Positions 35,984 through 44,974 are shown, counted from the first letter of the stretch. The stretch: 64,000 nucleotides of DNA from Microbacterium festucae (GCF_025421715.1 NZ_JAOEFC010000002.1:620001-684000), one strand, 5' to 3'. Numbers and translations: made by a program. The notes: generated by a model not told the origin, from the sequence alone.

Positions 35984-37294
35984 TCAGCGGGAGACGGGGT
36001 AGTCGCGCTCGCCCGAGCCGATGTACAGCTGCTGGGGGCGGCCGATCTTCTTCTGCGGGTCGTACTGCATCTCACGCCAGTGCGCGAGCCATCCGGGCAG
36101 GCGCCCCATGGCGAACAGCACCGTGAACATGCGCGTGGGGAAGCCCATCGCCTTGTAGATCACGCCGGTGTAGAAGTCGACGTTCGGGTAGAGCCGGCGC
36201 TGCTGGAAGTACTCGTCGTTGAGCGCGATCTCCTCGAGCTCCTTGGCGAGGTCGAGCAGCGGGTCGTGCACGCCGAGCTCTTCCAGCACGGCATCGGCCG
36301 ACTCCTTGACGAGCTTGGCCCGCGGGTCGTAGTTCTTGTAGACGCGGTGCCCGAAGCCCATGAGCTTCACGCCGTCTTCCTTGTTCTTCACACGCTCGAC
36401 GAAGCGCTGCACGCTCTCCCCCGAGTCGCGGATGCGCGCGAGCATGTCGAGCACGGCCTCGTTGGCGCCGCCGTGCAGCGGGCCGTACAGGGCGTTGATG
36501 CCCGCCGAGACCGACGAGAACTGGTTGGCGCCGGTGGAGCCGACCAGGCGCACCGTGGAGGTGGAGGCGTTCTGCTCGTGGTCTTCGTGCAGGATGAGCA
36601 GCCGCTCGAGGGCGCGCGAGACGACGGGGTTGATCTCGTACTCTTCGCTCATCACGCCGAAGTTCAGGCGCAGGAAGTTGTCGACGAAGCTCAGCGTGTT
36701 GTCGGGGTAGAGGAAGGCCTGCCCGATGCTCTTCTTGTGCGCGTAGGCGGCGATGACCGGCAGCTTGGCCAGCAGGCGCACGGTGGTCACCTCGACGTGC
36801 GACGGGTCGTCGGGGTCGGACTCGTTCTCGTAGTACGTCGACAGCGCGGCCGTCGCCGACGACAGCACCGACATCGGGTGCGCGGTGGGCGGCAGCGACG
36901 AGAAGAAGCGCTTGAGGTCTTCGTGCAGCAGCGTGTGACGGCGGATGCGATGATCCCACTCGGCCAGTTCGTCGGCCGTCGGCAGCTCGCCGTAGATCAG
37001 CAGCCAGGCGACCTCGAGGAAGCTGCTCGACTTGGCGAGCTGCTCGATCGGGTAGCCGCGATAGCGCAGGATGCCCTCGTCGCCGTCGATGTAGGTGATG
37101 GCCGACTTGGTGGCGGCCGTGTTCACGAAGCCGTAGTCGAGCGTGGTGTGGCCGGTCTGCTTGGTGAGCGACGCGATGTCGATGGCGGGTGCACCGTCGG
37201 TGCCCCGCACGACGGGCAGTTCGGCGGTGCGGTCACCGACGGTGAGAGTCGCCGTCTGACCGGTCGCCGGCTGGGGGGTACCCGAATCGCTCAC
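35984..37294 (-). CDS. gltA: citrate synthase (type II)
   Basis: Condenses acetyl-CoA and oxaloacetate at the entry of the TCA cycle. Length 436 with an N-terminal beta domain (TATLTVGDRTAELPVV) is typical of hexameric bacterial enzymes. Catalytic residues: His in LILHEDHEQNASTST (near 235), His in GPLHGGANEAV (near 273) and Asp in NVDFYTGVIYKAMG (near 372). The GTG at 37294 has AAGGAGG five bases upstream. A TAGGCT at 37331 predicts a short leader. Confidence 0.97.
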   Translation of the reverse strand: MSDSGTPQPATGQTATLTVGDRTAELPVVRGTDGAPAIDIASLTKQTGHTTLDYGFVNTAATKSAITYIDGDEGILRYRGYPIEQLAKSSSFLEVAWLLIYGELPTADELAEWDHRIRRHTLLHEDLKRFFSSLPPTAHPMSVLSSATAALSTYYENESDPDDPSHVEVTTVRLLAKLPVIAAYAHKKSIGQAFLYPDNTLSFVDNFLRLNFGVMSEEYEINPVVSRALERLLILHEDHEQNASTSTVRLVGSTGANQFSSVSAGINALYGPLHGGANEAVLDMLARIRDSGESVQRFVERVKNKEDGVKLMGFGHRVYKNYDPRAKLVKESADAVLEELGVHDPLLDLAKELEEIALNDEYFQQRRLYPNVDFYTGVIYKAMGFPTRMFTVLFAMGRLPGWLAHWREMQYDPQKKIGRPQQLYIGSGERDYPVSR

Positions 37295-37330
37295 AAAGCC
37301 TCCTTGCGGTTTGGATCTGGCGGTCGTTAC

Positions 37331-37336
37331 AGCCTA
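37331..37336 (-). promoter_or_regulatory. -10 element TAGGCT of gltA
   Basis: Minus-strand TAGGCT predicts a transcript start near 37324 and a ~30-nt leader carrying AAGGAGG. No good -35 at 16-19 bases. Confidence 0.5.
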
Positions 37337-37396
37337 ATGGGCGGGCAGGCCTACCCAGATCCGCGCCAAAGGAACGCAGGATCCGTAGGAGGAACC

Positions 37397-38518
37397 CTAC
37401 GAAACGGCGCCCAGGCGCGCGGCGGCGGCGGCGATGCGCTCGTCGGTCGCGGTCAGCGAGAAGCGCACGTGCTGCGGGAAGTGGTCGCCGTAGAAGTGGC
37501 CGGGGCCGGCGAGGATGCCGAGTCCGGCGAGCCGGTCCATCGACTCCCATGCGTCACGGCCCTCGGTCGCCCAGAGGTAGAGGCCGCCTTCGGAGTGGTC
37601 GATGCGGAAGCCGGCCGCCCGCACCGCGGGGGCCAGCAGCGCCCGGCGGGCCGCGTAGCGCTCCCGCTGGACGGCCACGTGCGCGTCGTCGGCGAGGGCC
37701 GCGGCCATCGCCGCCTGCACCGGGGCGGGCAGCATGAGTCCGAGGTGCTTGCGCGCGGTGAGCAGCCGGGCCACGAGCGCGCGGTCGCCGGCGAGGAAGG
37801 CGGCGCGGTAGCCGGCGAGGTTCGACTGCTTGCTCAGCGAGTAGACCGACAACAGCCCCGACACGTCGCCGCCAGTCACCCGCGGGTCGAGCACGCTCGG
37901 CGTCGAGCCTTCGGCGGCCGCGGGCTCCCACGAGCCCTCCCAGCCGAGCTCGGCATAGCACTCGTCCGAGGCCAGCACAGCGCCCAGCTCCCGCGCGCGC
38001 GCCACCGCGGCGCGCAGCTGCGCGACGTCGAGCACGCGGCCGTCGGGGTTGCCGGGAGAGTTGAGCCACACCAGTCGCGTGCCCTCGGGCCAGCTGGCAG
38101 GGTCGTCGGCGGCCACCGGGGTCGCCCCGACCAGCTTCGCGCCGACGGCGTAGGTGGGATAGGCCGCGCGGGGGTGCACGACGATGTCGCCGGCGCCCAG
38201 GTCGAGCAGCAGCGGGAGCAGGGCGACGAGCTCTTTTGAGCCGACCGTCGGCAGCACCTGGTCGACGGTGAGGCCGCTCACGCCGCGGCGGCGCGCGTAC
38301 CAGTCGACGATCGCCTCGCGCAGCGCCGGCGTGCCGACCGTCTGCGGGTAGGCGTGCGCGTCGGTGGCCGCCGTCAGGGCGGCGGCGACCACGGCGGGGG
38401 TCTCATCGACCGGCGAGCCGATCGAGAGGTCGACGAGGCCGTCCGGATGCTGCTTCGCACGCGCGGCGTAGGGGGCGACGGCATCCCACGGGTAGTCGTC
38501 GAGGTGACGGACGCCCAT
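37397..38518 (-). CDS. dapC: succinyldiaminopimelate transaminase
   Basis: PLP-dependent class I/II aminotransferase, 373 residues. It starts [18 protein letters not shown], which matches actinobacterial DapC. Features: LSIGSPVDETP near 30, WLNSPGNPDGRV near 155, SDECYAELGW near 190 and the PLP lysine in YSLSKQSNLAGYR near 225. It supplies N-succinyl-LL-DAP to DapE, so together with dapD and dapE the succinylase branch is nearly complete in 9 kb. The ATG shares one base with the fdxA stop (TGATG), so the two are coupled, as in mycobacteria. Confidence 0.93.
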   Translation of the reverse strand: MGVRHLDDYPWDAVAPYAARAKQHPDGLVDLSIGSPVDETPAVVAAALTAATDAHAYPQTVGTPALREAIVDWYARRRGVSGLTVDQVLPTVGSKELVALLPLLLDLGAGDIVVHPRAAYPTYAVGAKLVGATPVAADDPASWPEGTRLVWLNSPGNPDGRVLDVAQLRAAVARARELGAVLASDECYAELGWEGSWEPAAAEGSTPSVLDPRVTGGDVSGLLSVYSLSKQSNLAGYRAAFLAGDRALVARLLTARKHLGLMLPAPVQAAMAAALADDAHVAVQRERYAARRALLAPAVRAAGFRIDHSEGGLYLWATEGRDAWESMDRLAGLGILAGPGHFYGDHFPQHVRFSLTATDERIAAAAARLGAVS

Positions 38519-38838
38519 CAGTGCGACTGCGGCGGGAGCGCCGAGATGATCGGGTGGTCCTTGGCGATCACGCCGATCTTGGCGGCACCGCCGGGCGAGC
38601 CGATGTCGTCGAAGAACTCGACGTTGGCGGTGTAGTAGTCCTGCCACTCACCGGGCAGGTCGTCTTCGTAGTAGATGGCCTCGACGGGGCAGACCGGCTC
38701 GCAGGCACCGCAGTCCACGCACTCGTCGGGGTGGATGTAGAGGGATCGCTCGCCTTCGTAGATGCAGTCGACGGGGCATTCGTCGATGCATGCACGGTCC
38801 TTGACATCCACACAGGGCAGGGCGATCACATACGTCAC
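38518..38838 (-). CDS. fdxA: 7Fe ferredoxin
   Basis: A 106-residue [3Fe-4S][4Fe-4S] ferredoxin. Cysteines: C9, C17 and the [11 protein letters not shown] set, then [16 protein letters not shown], which is the 7Fe actinobacterial pattern. It transfers electrons in the cytoplasm. The GTG at 38838 follows TAGACT by seven bases. Cotranscribed and coupled with dapC, a link known in other actinobacteria without a clear reason. Confidence 0.96.
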   Translation of the reverse strand: MTYVIALPCVDVKDRACIDECPVDCIYEGERSLYIHPDECVDCGACEPVCPVEAIYYEDDLPGEWQDYYTANVEFFDDIGSPGGAAKIGVIAKDHPIISALPPQSH

Positions 38839-38845
38839 GCCCTCC

Positions 38846-38851
38846 AGTCTA
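38846..38851 (-). promoter_or_regulatory. -10 element TAGACT sharing a stop codon
   Basis: Minus-strand TAGACT is followed by seven bases and the fdxA GTG. Its first three bases are the TAG stop codon of the upstream membrane-protein gene, so one trinucleotide ends one gene and helps start the next. Confidence 0.6.
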
Positions 38852-39247
38852 GATCGTGTCGTCCTCGGTGGCCGGTGCCGGCTCGGGCACGGAGGGCCAC
38901 CCGACCACGATCGCCGTGATGATCGGCACCGCGAAGGTCCAGATGAGGCCGGAAGAGATGTCGCCGTCGACGGGCGCGGGGACGACGACGGATCCGCCCG
39001 GCCCGCGGCCCGAGAATACGAGCGCGGCCAGCGTCGCCCCGATGCCGGTGGCCGCGGCCGCCCAGCGGTCGGAGACCAGCAGCCGCACGGCGACCAGCAG
39101 CGCGGTGACCCCCACGATCGCCACGACCAGCCCCACCGGCAGCGGACCCCACGTGGCCGCCTGGCCGATCGTGCCCGCGACGCCGAAGACGACTCCGATC
39201 ACGAGGGCGACGAGCCAGGTGCCGATGCGTGCCGCCGAGGATGTCAC
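38849..39247 (-). CDS. small membrane protein (DUF6113-like, tentative)
   Basis: A 132-residue protein with four predicted membrane helices (about 9-28, 35-58, 63-80, 98-118) and an acidic C-terminus ([12 protein letters not shown]). It resembles small Microbacteriaceae proteins named DUF6113, but I hold that name loosely. The GTG at 39247 comes six bases after TAGACT. It lies 10 nt before fdxA on the same strand; fdxA nevertheless seems to have its own promoter. Confidence 0.72.
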   Translation of the reverse strand: MTSSAARIGTWLVALVIGVVFGVAGTIGQAATWGPLPVGLVVAIVGVTALLVAVRLLVSDRWAAAATGIGATLAALVFSGRGPGGSVVVPAPVDGDISSGLIWTFAVPIITAIVVGWPSVPEPAPATEDDTI

Positions 39248-39253
39248 CCCTGA

Positions 39254-39259
39254 AGTCTA
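39254..39259 (-). promoter_or_regulatory. -10 element TAGACT, leaderless promoter
   Basis: Minus-strand TAGACT, tcaggg, GTG 39247: exact six-base spacing. Confidence 0.6.
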
Positions 39260-39278
39260 GGCTCAGCGCGGTCGGGGG

Positions 39279-39593
39279 TCAGGCCGCCAGGCCCCACAGT
39301 CGCAGCAGGGCCGCCGTGGCCGCCGCGGCGACGACCACCGCGAGGAAGGGCGCCCGCAGCATCAGCAGGCCCGCCGCCACCAGCAGCGCCGGCACGCGCG
39401 CGTCGACGACGATGGCCTGGCCGAAGCCGAGGGTCTGCACCGCCACCAGCGCCGAGAGCAGGGCGACGGTGAGCAGGTCGGTGATGCGGGTGGGGGTGGG
39501 CGCGTCGAACCAGCGCGGCGGGATGAGGTAGCCGATCGCCTTCAGCGCCACGCAGATGATCGAGGCCAGCAGCACCGCGTTCCACAGGGTCAT
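39279..39593 (-). CDS. azlD: AzlD-family branched-chain amino acid export subunit
   Basis: A 104-residue protein with four membrane helices and the AzlD hallmark ICVALKAIGYLIPPRWFDAP near the N-terminus. It forms the small subunit of the AzlCD-type (LIV-E) exporter. The ATG overlaps the azlC stop (ATGA), so the two subunits are coupled. Confidence 0.88.
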   Translation of the reverse strand: MTLWNAVLLASIICVALKAIGYLIPPRWFDAPTPTRITDLLTVALLSALVAVQTLGFGQAIVVDARVPALLVAAGLLMLRAPFLAVVVAAAATAALLRLWGLAA

Positions 39594-40309
39594 GCGCGCG
39601 CCTCCCGCTCGGCGAACAGGTTCGCCCAGCCCACGATGACGGCCACGACCGCCGCCACCAGCACGGGCAGGCCCGGCATGAGCACCGGGGTCAGCGCGAC
39701 GGCGACGACAGCGGATGCCACGCCCACCGCGATCGGCTGCCGGCGGCGCAGCCGCGGCCACAGCAGCGCCAAGAAGGCGGCGGCCGCCGCGGCATCCAGC
39801 CCGTACTGGCGCGGGTCGCCCAGCACGTCGCCGAGGAGAGCGCCGGCGAGGGTGGTGAGGTTCCAGCCCAGCCAGATGCCGATGCCGGTAGCCCAGAAGC
39901 CCACCGTGCGGGCGCGGCGACCCGTGAGGGCCAGTGAGACGGCGGTGGACTCGTCGATGGTCACGTGCACGGCGGCCGCGCGTCGCCACGGGGTGGTGCC
40001 GACGATCGGCGCCATGCGCAGGCCGTAGGCGACGTTGCGCACCCCCAGCAGCCCCGCCGAGGCGATCGCCGCGGGGGCGGCCGCGATGCCGCCGGCGCCG
40101 ATCACGCCGACGAAGGCGAACTGCGAGCCGCCGGTGAACATCACCAGGCTCAGCACGCAGGTCTGCCAGACGTCCAGGCCGCTGGCCACCGACAGGGCGC
40201 CGAACGAGATGCCGTACGCGCTGGTGGCGATGACCACCCCCAGCGCATCGCGCCACGCGCGGCGCACCTCGACGTCGTCGCCGCCGGGCGCGGGCTGGTC
40301 GGGATCCAC
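39590..40309 (-). CDS. azlC: AzlC-family branched-chain amino acid exporter
   Basis: A 239-residue membrane protein with about seven helices; the conserved FGALSVASGLDVWQTCVLSL and FTGGSQFAFVGVIGAGG (about 35-75) and GLLGVRNVAYGLRMAP near 85 define AzlC/YgaZ. It probably exports branched-chain amino acids or related compounds with AzlD. The GTG start follows TAGCAT by six bases. No Lrp-type regulator is adjacent. Confidence 0.92.
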   Translation of the reverse strand: MDPDQPAPGGDDVEVRRAWRDALGVVIATSAYGISFGALSVASGLDVWQTCVLSLVMFTGGSQFAFVGVIGAGGIAAAPAAIASAGLLGVRNVAYGLRMAPIVGTTPWRRAAAVHVTIDESTAVSLALTGRRARTVGFWATGIGIWLGWNLTTLAGALLGDVLGDPRQYGLDAAAAAAFLALLWPRLRRRQPIAVGVASAVVAVALTPVLMPGLPVLVAAVVAVIVGWANLFAEREARA

Positions 40310-40315
40310 CGCTCG

Positions 40316-40321
40316 ATGCTA
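40316..40321 (-). promoter_or_regulatory. -10 element TAGCAT, leaderless promoter of azlCD
   Basis: Minus-strand TAGCAT, cgagcg, GTG 40309: exact six-base spacing. Confidence 0.6.
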
Positions 40322-40390
40322 TCGACGGCGCGGCCGCTCCCCCGCCGCCGTTGCGCTCCCGCCCGCGGCGCGGCATCATGGAGCCACACC

Positions 40391-40406
40391 CAGAAAACGC
40401 TTTCTG
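40391..40406 (+). promoter_or_regulatory. LacI/GalR-type operator CAGAAAACGCTTTCTG
   Basis: A 16-bp near-palindrome with perfect CAGAAA/TTTCTG arms and a CG centre, matching the GAAANCGNTTTC consensus of LacI-family sites. It lies 64 bp before the pectate lyase start and so probably serves that gene; the divergent azlC promoter is 70 bp away. The regulator is not in the window. Confidence 0.75.
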
Positions 40407-40469
40407 TTGCGCCGACCCGCGGCGTTCTCATCACGGTCCACCCGGATCACCCTCGGACGAAGGAGTCCC

Positions 40470-42491
40470 ATGAGAACGCCCTCCCCTGCCCGCCGCCTGC
40501 GGCTGGCCCTCACCGCCGGCGCCACCGGCGCGGTCCTGGCCGCCGGGCTCGTGCCCACGGCGGCCGTCGCCGCCGCCCCCGCCGCCGACGACCTCGGCCG
40601 CCAGGTGCTGCCCGCCGGCGACGGCTGGGCCTCGTGGGCCGGCACGACCGTGCCCGAACGCGTTCCGCGCGAAGCGGCATCCGTCACCGGCGGCGCCGCC
40701 GCCGCGCCCGCCGACGTCTACGTCGCCTCCACCTGGCAAGAGCTGCGCGACGCCCTCGCCGGCGCGCCCGGCGGGTCGCAGAACGACGCCCGCTACAACC
40801 AGGCCCCGCGCATCGTCTACGTCACCGGCACCATCGACCCGTGGCTGCGCGCCGACGGCACCCGACTCACCTGCGACGACATCGCCGCGTCGGTCACCGT
40901 CGCCGGCGGCGGCGCGTTCTCGATGGACGACTACATCGCCGCCTTCGGCCCCGGCATCGACCCCACCGGCCCGCTGGAGGCCGCCCGGGTGGAGGCGGCG
41001 GCCCTGCAGGCGCGCGCCACCCTGCAGCACATCGGCTCCAACGTCACCCTCGTCGGCGTCGGCGACGACGCGCGCGTGGTGGGCGCCTCGCTGCGCATCC
41101 GCGACGCGCACAACGTGATCGTGCGCAACCTCACCCTCTCCGACGCCTACGACTGCTTCCCGCAGTGGGATGCGAACGACTCCGGAGGCAACTGGAACTC
41201 CGCCTACGACAACCTGTCGGTGTGGACCTCGACGAGCGTGTGGATCGACCACAACACCTTCGACGACGGCGAGCACCCGCCGCTGTCGCTGGAGCGGGTC
41301 TACGGCCGCCCCTTCGAGGTGCACGACGGATTCGTCGACGTCACCCACGGCGCCGACCTCGTCACGATGTCGTGGAACTGGTTCCAGAACCACGACAAGA
41401 CCGACCTCATCGGCTCGTCCGACTCGCGCACGCAGGATCGCGGGCAGCACCGGGTGACCCAGCACCACAACCGGTGGACCGACATCGGCCAGCGCGCACC
41501 GCGCGTGCGCTACGGCGACGTGCACGTCTACAACAACCTCTACGAGCAGACCGCGCTCTCGCTGCAGGAGTCCACGCCGGGCTCCGACTTCTTCCAGTAC
41601 TACTGGGGCGCGGGACGCGAATCGAGCATCGTCGCCGAGTCCAACGCGATCGAGCTCGTCGACGAGAGCACCGTGAACCGGATCATCGCGGGGTGGGGCG
41701 GCACCGAGCTGTCGGCATCCGACACCCTGGTGAACGGCACGGTCGTGGACGTGCTCGCCGCCTACAACGCCACCGCGGCCGCGCCGCTGTCGGCCATCAC
41801 CCGGTGGAACCCGCGTGACGCGTACGCCTACGAGCTGACGCCGGTGACGCAGGTCGCGGATGCCGTGCGCTCGGGCGCCGGCGCCGGCGTGCTGGCATCG
41901 GGGTCGCCCGTGGCCACCGCCGCGCCGGGCGCCTTCACGCTCTCCGACGACAACGGCTGGGACACCGGCCTGCGCGACGGCGACTACACCGTGACGGGCA
42001 ACCTGTGGTGGGGGCAGAACGCCGCGGTGGTGAAGCTCTATGAGAACGGGGTGCTCCTGGACGCCCAGGCGCTCACCGGCACCTCGCCCGCCGCCCAGCG
42101 GGTCGCCTTCGACGTGCGGGGCCGGGGTGACGGCACCTACGCGTACACCCTCGAGGCCGTGAACCCCTACGGTGTGACGACCTCGCGCACCCACACGGTC
42201 ACCGTCACCGACGCCGCGCCGGGCACCGCCGTGCTGCGGGCAGGCGCCGTGCGCGGCGGCGAGGTCGTGGTGACGATGGACCTGTGGTGGGGCCAGAACG
42301 CCACCGAGTACGTGCTGCTGCAGAACGGGGTGGAGATCGATCGGCAGGCGCTGACGGCGGCGACCCCGCGCGCCCAGCACGCCGAGACCCGGGTGGCTGG
42401 CCTCACCCCCGGCACGCACGTGTTCACGGGCGTGCTGCGCGGCCCGGGTGGCGAGACCCCGACCACCCCGGTGGAGGTGAGCGTCGACTAG
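40470..42491 (+). CDS. secreted pectate lyase with two C-terminal repeats
   Basis: A 673-residue exported polysaccharide lyase of family 1 type. The signal peptide covers about 1-36 (RRLRLALTAGATGAVLAAGL). The beta-helix (about 80-460) has the family motifs WIDHNTFDDG (near 252), DVTHGADLVTMSWN (near 290), the Ca2+/catalytic HDKTDLIGSSD (near 310) and QHHNRWTDIGQRAPRVRYGDVHVYNN (near 330, with the catalytic Arg). Two ~85-residue Ig-like repeats follow (about 500-673), each with an LWWGQNA signature, probably carbohydrate-binding. It cleaves polygalacturonate outside the cell. Ribosome binding site AAGGAG precedes the ATG. Confidence 0.92.
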   Translation: MRTPSPARRLRLALTAGATGAVLAAGLVPTAAVAAAPAADDLGRQVLPAGDGWASWAGTTVPERVPREAASVTGGAAAAPADVYVASTWQELRDALAGAPGGSQNDARYNQAPRIVYVTGTIDPWLRADGTRLTCDDIAASVTVAGGGAFSMDDYIAAFGPGIDPTGPLEAARVEAAALQARATLQHIGSNVTLVGVGDDARVVGASLRIRDAHNVIVRNLTLSDAYDCFPQWDANDSGGNWNSAYDNLSVWTSTSVWIDHNTFDDGEHPPLSLERVYGRPFEVHDGFVDVTHGADLVTMSWNWFQNHDKTDLIGSSDSRTQDRGQHRVTQHHNRWTDIGQRAPRVRYGDVHVYNNLYEQTALSLQESTPGSDFFQYYWGAGRESSIVAESNAIELVDESTVNRIIAGWGGTELSASDTLVNGTVVDVLAAYNATAAAPLSAITRWNPRDAYAYELTPVTQVADAVRSGAGAGVLASGSPVATAAPGAFTLSDDNGWDTGLRDGDYTVTGNLWWGQNAAVVKLYENGVLLDAQALTGTSPAAQRVAFDVRGRGDGTYAYTLEAVNPYGVTTSRTHTVTVTDAAPGTAVLRAGAVRGGEVVVTMDLWWGQNATEYVLLQNGVEIDRQALTAATPRAQHAETRVAGLTPGTHVFTGVLRGPGGETPTTPVEVSVD

Positions 42492-42494
42492 CCT
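42489..42494 (+). promoter_or_regulatory. -10 element TAGCCT sharing a stop codon
   Basis: TAGCCT, gaccgc, ATG 42501. Its TAG is the pectate lyase stop codon. This would let the DUF2200 gene be transcribed independently of the sugar-controlled lyase. Confidence 0.6.
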
Positions 42495-42500
42495 GACCGC

Positions 42501-42842
42501 ATGCAGCACCGCATCTTCGGCATGCCCTTCGGCACGGTCTACCCGCTCTACATCGCCAAGGCCGAGCGCAAGGGGCGCACGAAGGACGAGGTCGACGAGG
42601 TCATCACCTGGCTCACCGGGTTTGACGAGGCCGCCATCCAGCGTCACGTCGAGGCCGGCACCACCTTCGCCGACTTCTTCGCCGACGCCGAGCTGAACCC
42701 CCACGCCTCGCTGATCACCGGTGTGATCTGCGGGGTGCGGGTGGAGCAGATCGAGGACCCGCTCATGCAGAAGATCCGCTACCTCGACAAGCTCGTCGAC
42801 GAGGTCGCGCGGGGCAAGGCGATGGCCAAGATCCTGCGGTGA
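42501..42842 (+). CDS. DUF2200 family protein
   Basis: A 113-residue soluble protein; MQHRIFGMPFGTVYPLYIAK and KAERKGRTKDEVDEVITWLTG are the family signature (DUF2200, YehA-type small proteins). It has no known function. It sits 9 nt behind the pectate lyase but appears to have its own promoter, and it is convergent with typA across a strong hairpin. Confidence 0.92.
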   Translation: MQHRIFGMPFGTVYPLYIAKAERKGRTKDEVDEVITWLTGFDEAAIQRHVEAGTTFADFFADAELNPHASLITGVICGVRVEQIEDPLMQKIRYLDKLVDEVARGKAMAKILR

Positions 42843-42879
42843 CCCGGATCCCGCGGTGACGACAGAGCCCGCGGTGACG

Positions 42880-42919
42880 ACAGAAGGGGTGCCCCCCCGC
42901 CGGGTGGCACCCCGTCTGT
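42880..42919. terminator. bidirectional hairpin terminator
   Basis: ACAGA-AGGGGTGCC pairs with GGCACCCC-GTCTGT around a short C/G-rich loop, between the convergent DUF2200 and typA genes. Two copies of CCGCGGTGACGACAGA precede it (42851 and 42869). Confidence 0.8.
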
Positions 42920-42929
42920 GCGGGTCAGG

Positions 42930-44840
42930 TCAGGAGTCGGCGTCCTGGCGCTTCAGACGCGCGGTGGCGCGGGCGCGCTCGGTGGCGTCGAGGTTCACCT
43001 TGCGGATGCGCACGATCTCGGGCGTGACCTCGACGCATTCGTCGTCGCGGGCGAACTCGAGGCTCTCCTCCAGCGACAGCTGACGCGGCGGGGTCATCGA
43101 CTCGAACGAGTCCGAGGTCGAAGAGCGCATGTTGGTGAGCTTCTTCTCCTTGGTGATGTTCACGTCCATGTCGTCGGCGCGCGAGTTCTCGCCGATGACC
43201 ATGCCCTCGTAGACCTCCTGCGTCGGCTGCACGAAGAACGACATGCGCTCCTGCAGGGCGATGATCGCGAAGGGGGTCACCACACCCGAGCGGTCGGCGA
43301 CGATCGAGCCGTTCTGACGGGTGGAGATGTGACCGGCCCACGGCTCGTAGCCGTGCGAGATCGCGTTGGCGATGCCGGTGCCGCGGGTGGTGGTGAGGAA
43401 CTCGGTGCGGAAGCCGATGAGGCCGCGCGAGGGCACGACGAACTCCATGCGCACCCAGCCGGTGCCGTGGTTGGTCATGTTCTCCATGCGGCCCTTGCGG
43501 GCGGCCAGCAGCTGCGTGATCGCGCCGAGGTACTCCTCGGGGGCGTCGATGGTCAGGTGCTCGAACGGCTCGTGGGTCTTGCCGTCGATCTTCCTGGTGA
43601 CCACCTGGGGCTTGCCCACGGTCAGCTCGAAGCCCTCGCGGCGCATGTTCTCGACGAGGATGGCCAGCGCCAGCTCACCGCGGCCCTGCACCTCCCACGC
43701 GTCGGGGCGGCCGATGTCGACGACCTTCAGCGACACGTTGCCGATGAGCTCGCGGTCGAGGCGGTCCTTCACCATGCGGGCGGTGAGCTTGTGGCCCTTC
43801 ACCTTGCCGACCAGGGGCGAGGTGTTGGTGCCGATCGTCATCGAGATGGCGGGGTCGTCGACGGTGATCGCCGGAAGCGGGCGCACGTCTTCGGGGTCGG
43901 CGATCGTCTCGCCGATGGTGATGTTCTCGAACCCGGCGATGGCGACGATGTCGCCGGGGCCGGCCGACTCGGCCGGGTAGCGCTCGAGGGCGCGGGTCTT
44001 CAGCAGCTCGGTGATGCGCGCGTTGCTGGTGGTGCCGTCCGAGCGCACCCAGGCGACGGTCTGGCCCTTCTTCAGCGTGCCGTTGAACACGCGCAGCAGC
44101 GCCAGACGGCCGAGGAACGGGCTGGAGTCGAGGTTGGTCACCCACGCCTGCAGCGGCGCCTCGTCGTCGTAGGCCGGGGCGGGCACGTGCTCGAGGATCG
44201 CCTCGAACAGCGGCTCGAGGTCTTCGTTGTCGGGCAGTTCGCCGTTGGCGGGGCGGTTGCGCGAGGCGGCGCCGGCGCGGCCCGAGGCGTAGACGACCGG
44301 AACGTCGAGCAGGGCGTCGACGTCGAGGTCGGGCACGTCGTCCTGCAGGTCGGATGCCAGGCCCAGCAGCAGGTCGTGGGCCTCTTCCTCGACCTCGGCG
44401 ATGCGCGCGTCGGGGCGGTCGGTCTTGTTCACCAGCAGGATGACGGGCAGCTTGGCCTCGAGCGCCTTGCGCAGCACGAAGCGGGTCTGCGGGAGGGGGC
44501 CCTCCGACGCGTCCACGAGCAGCACGACGCCGTCGACCATCGACAGACCGCGCTCGACCTCGCCACCGAAGTCGGCGTGGCCGGGGGTGTCGATCACGTT
44601 GATCGTCACCGGAACCTCGGTGTGCTCACCGTTGTAGGTGATCGCCGTGTTCTTGGCGAGGATCGTGATGCCCTTCTCGCGCTCGAGGTCGTTCGAGTCC
44701 ATCGCACGCTCTTCGACGTGCGCGTGCTCGCCGAACGAGCCGGTCTGACGGAGCATGGCGTCCACCAGCGTCGTCTTGCCGTGGTCGACGTGCGCGACGA
44801 TAGCGACGTTGCGGAGATCCGGACGAAGGGCGTGCGCCAT
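42930..44840 (-). CDS. typA: ribosome-associated GTPase TypA/BipA
   Basis: A 636-residue translational GTPase related to EF-G that binds ribosomes under stress or cold and aids large-subunit assembly. G1 [14 protein letters not shown] (17-30), switch [12 protein letters not shown] near 86, G4 NKTDRPD near 140; then an EF-G-like domain II and III, domain V, and the BipA-specific C-terminus ([11 protein letters not shown]). A TAGAAT at 44893 on the minus strand is a consensus-like -10 giving a ~45-nt leader with GAGGA. Confidence 0.96.
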   Translation of the reverse strand: MAHALRPDLRNVAIVAHVDHGKTTLVDAMLRQTGSFGEHAHVEERAMDSNDLEREKGITILAKNTAITYNGEHTEVPVTINVIDTPGHADFGGEVERGLSMVDGVVLLVDASEGPLPQTRFVLRKALEAKLPVILLVNKTDRPDARIAEVEEEAHDLLLGLASDLQDDVPDLDVDALLDVPVVYASGRAGAASRNRPANGELPDNEDLEPLFEAILEHVPAPAYDDEAPLQAWVTNLDSSPFLGRLALLRVFNGTLKKGQTVAWVRSDGTTSNARITELLKTRALERYPAESAGPGDIVAIAGFENITIGETIADPEDVRPLPAITVDDPAISMTIGTNTSPLVGKVKGHKLTARMVKDRLDRELIGNVSLKVVDIGRPDAWEVQGRGELALAILVENMRREGFELTVGKPQVVTRKIDGKTHEPFEHLTIDAPEEYLGAITQLLAARKGRMENMTNHGTGWVRMEFVVPSRGLIGFRTEFLTTTRGTGIANAISHGYEPWAGHISTRQNGSIVADRSGVVTPFAIIALQERMSFFVQPTQEVYEGMVIGENSRADDMDVNITKEKKLTNMRSSTSDSFESMTPPRQLSLEESLEFARDDECVEVTPEIVRIRKVNLDATERARATARLKRQDADS

Positions 44841-44892
44841 GAAGGGTCCTCAGAGTGCAGATTGGGGCGCCACCCGGATTCGGGGGCACCCC

Positions 44893-44898
44893 ATTCTA
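44893..44898 (-). promoter_or_regulatory. -10 element TAGAAT of typA
   Basis: Minus-strand TAGAAT, the closest match to the consensus TATAAT of the -10 elements listed here; the start would lie near 44886. The promoter sits just beyond the terminator of the upstream ABC gene. Confidence 0.6.
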
Positions 44899-44920
44899 CA
44901 AGCCCTTGCTGAGCGCAGAC

Positions 44921-44959
44921 GTCAGGACGGATGCCGGGGCTCCCGGCATCCGTCCTGAC
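44921..44959. terminator. 18-bp perfect hairpin terminator
   Basis: GTCAGGACGGATGCCGGG, loop gct, CCCGGCATCCGTCCTGAC: a perfect 18-bp stem directly after the ABC ATPase stop codon and before the typA promoter. Confidence 0.88.
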
Positions 44960-44974
44960 GAGGTGCGCGGCGGC

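Noticed and set aside
44921..44959. terminal inverted repeat of a mobile element
   Set aside because: The arms are only 3 nt apart and directly follow an ABC gene stop, so it is a terminator hairpin.
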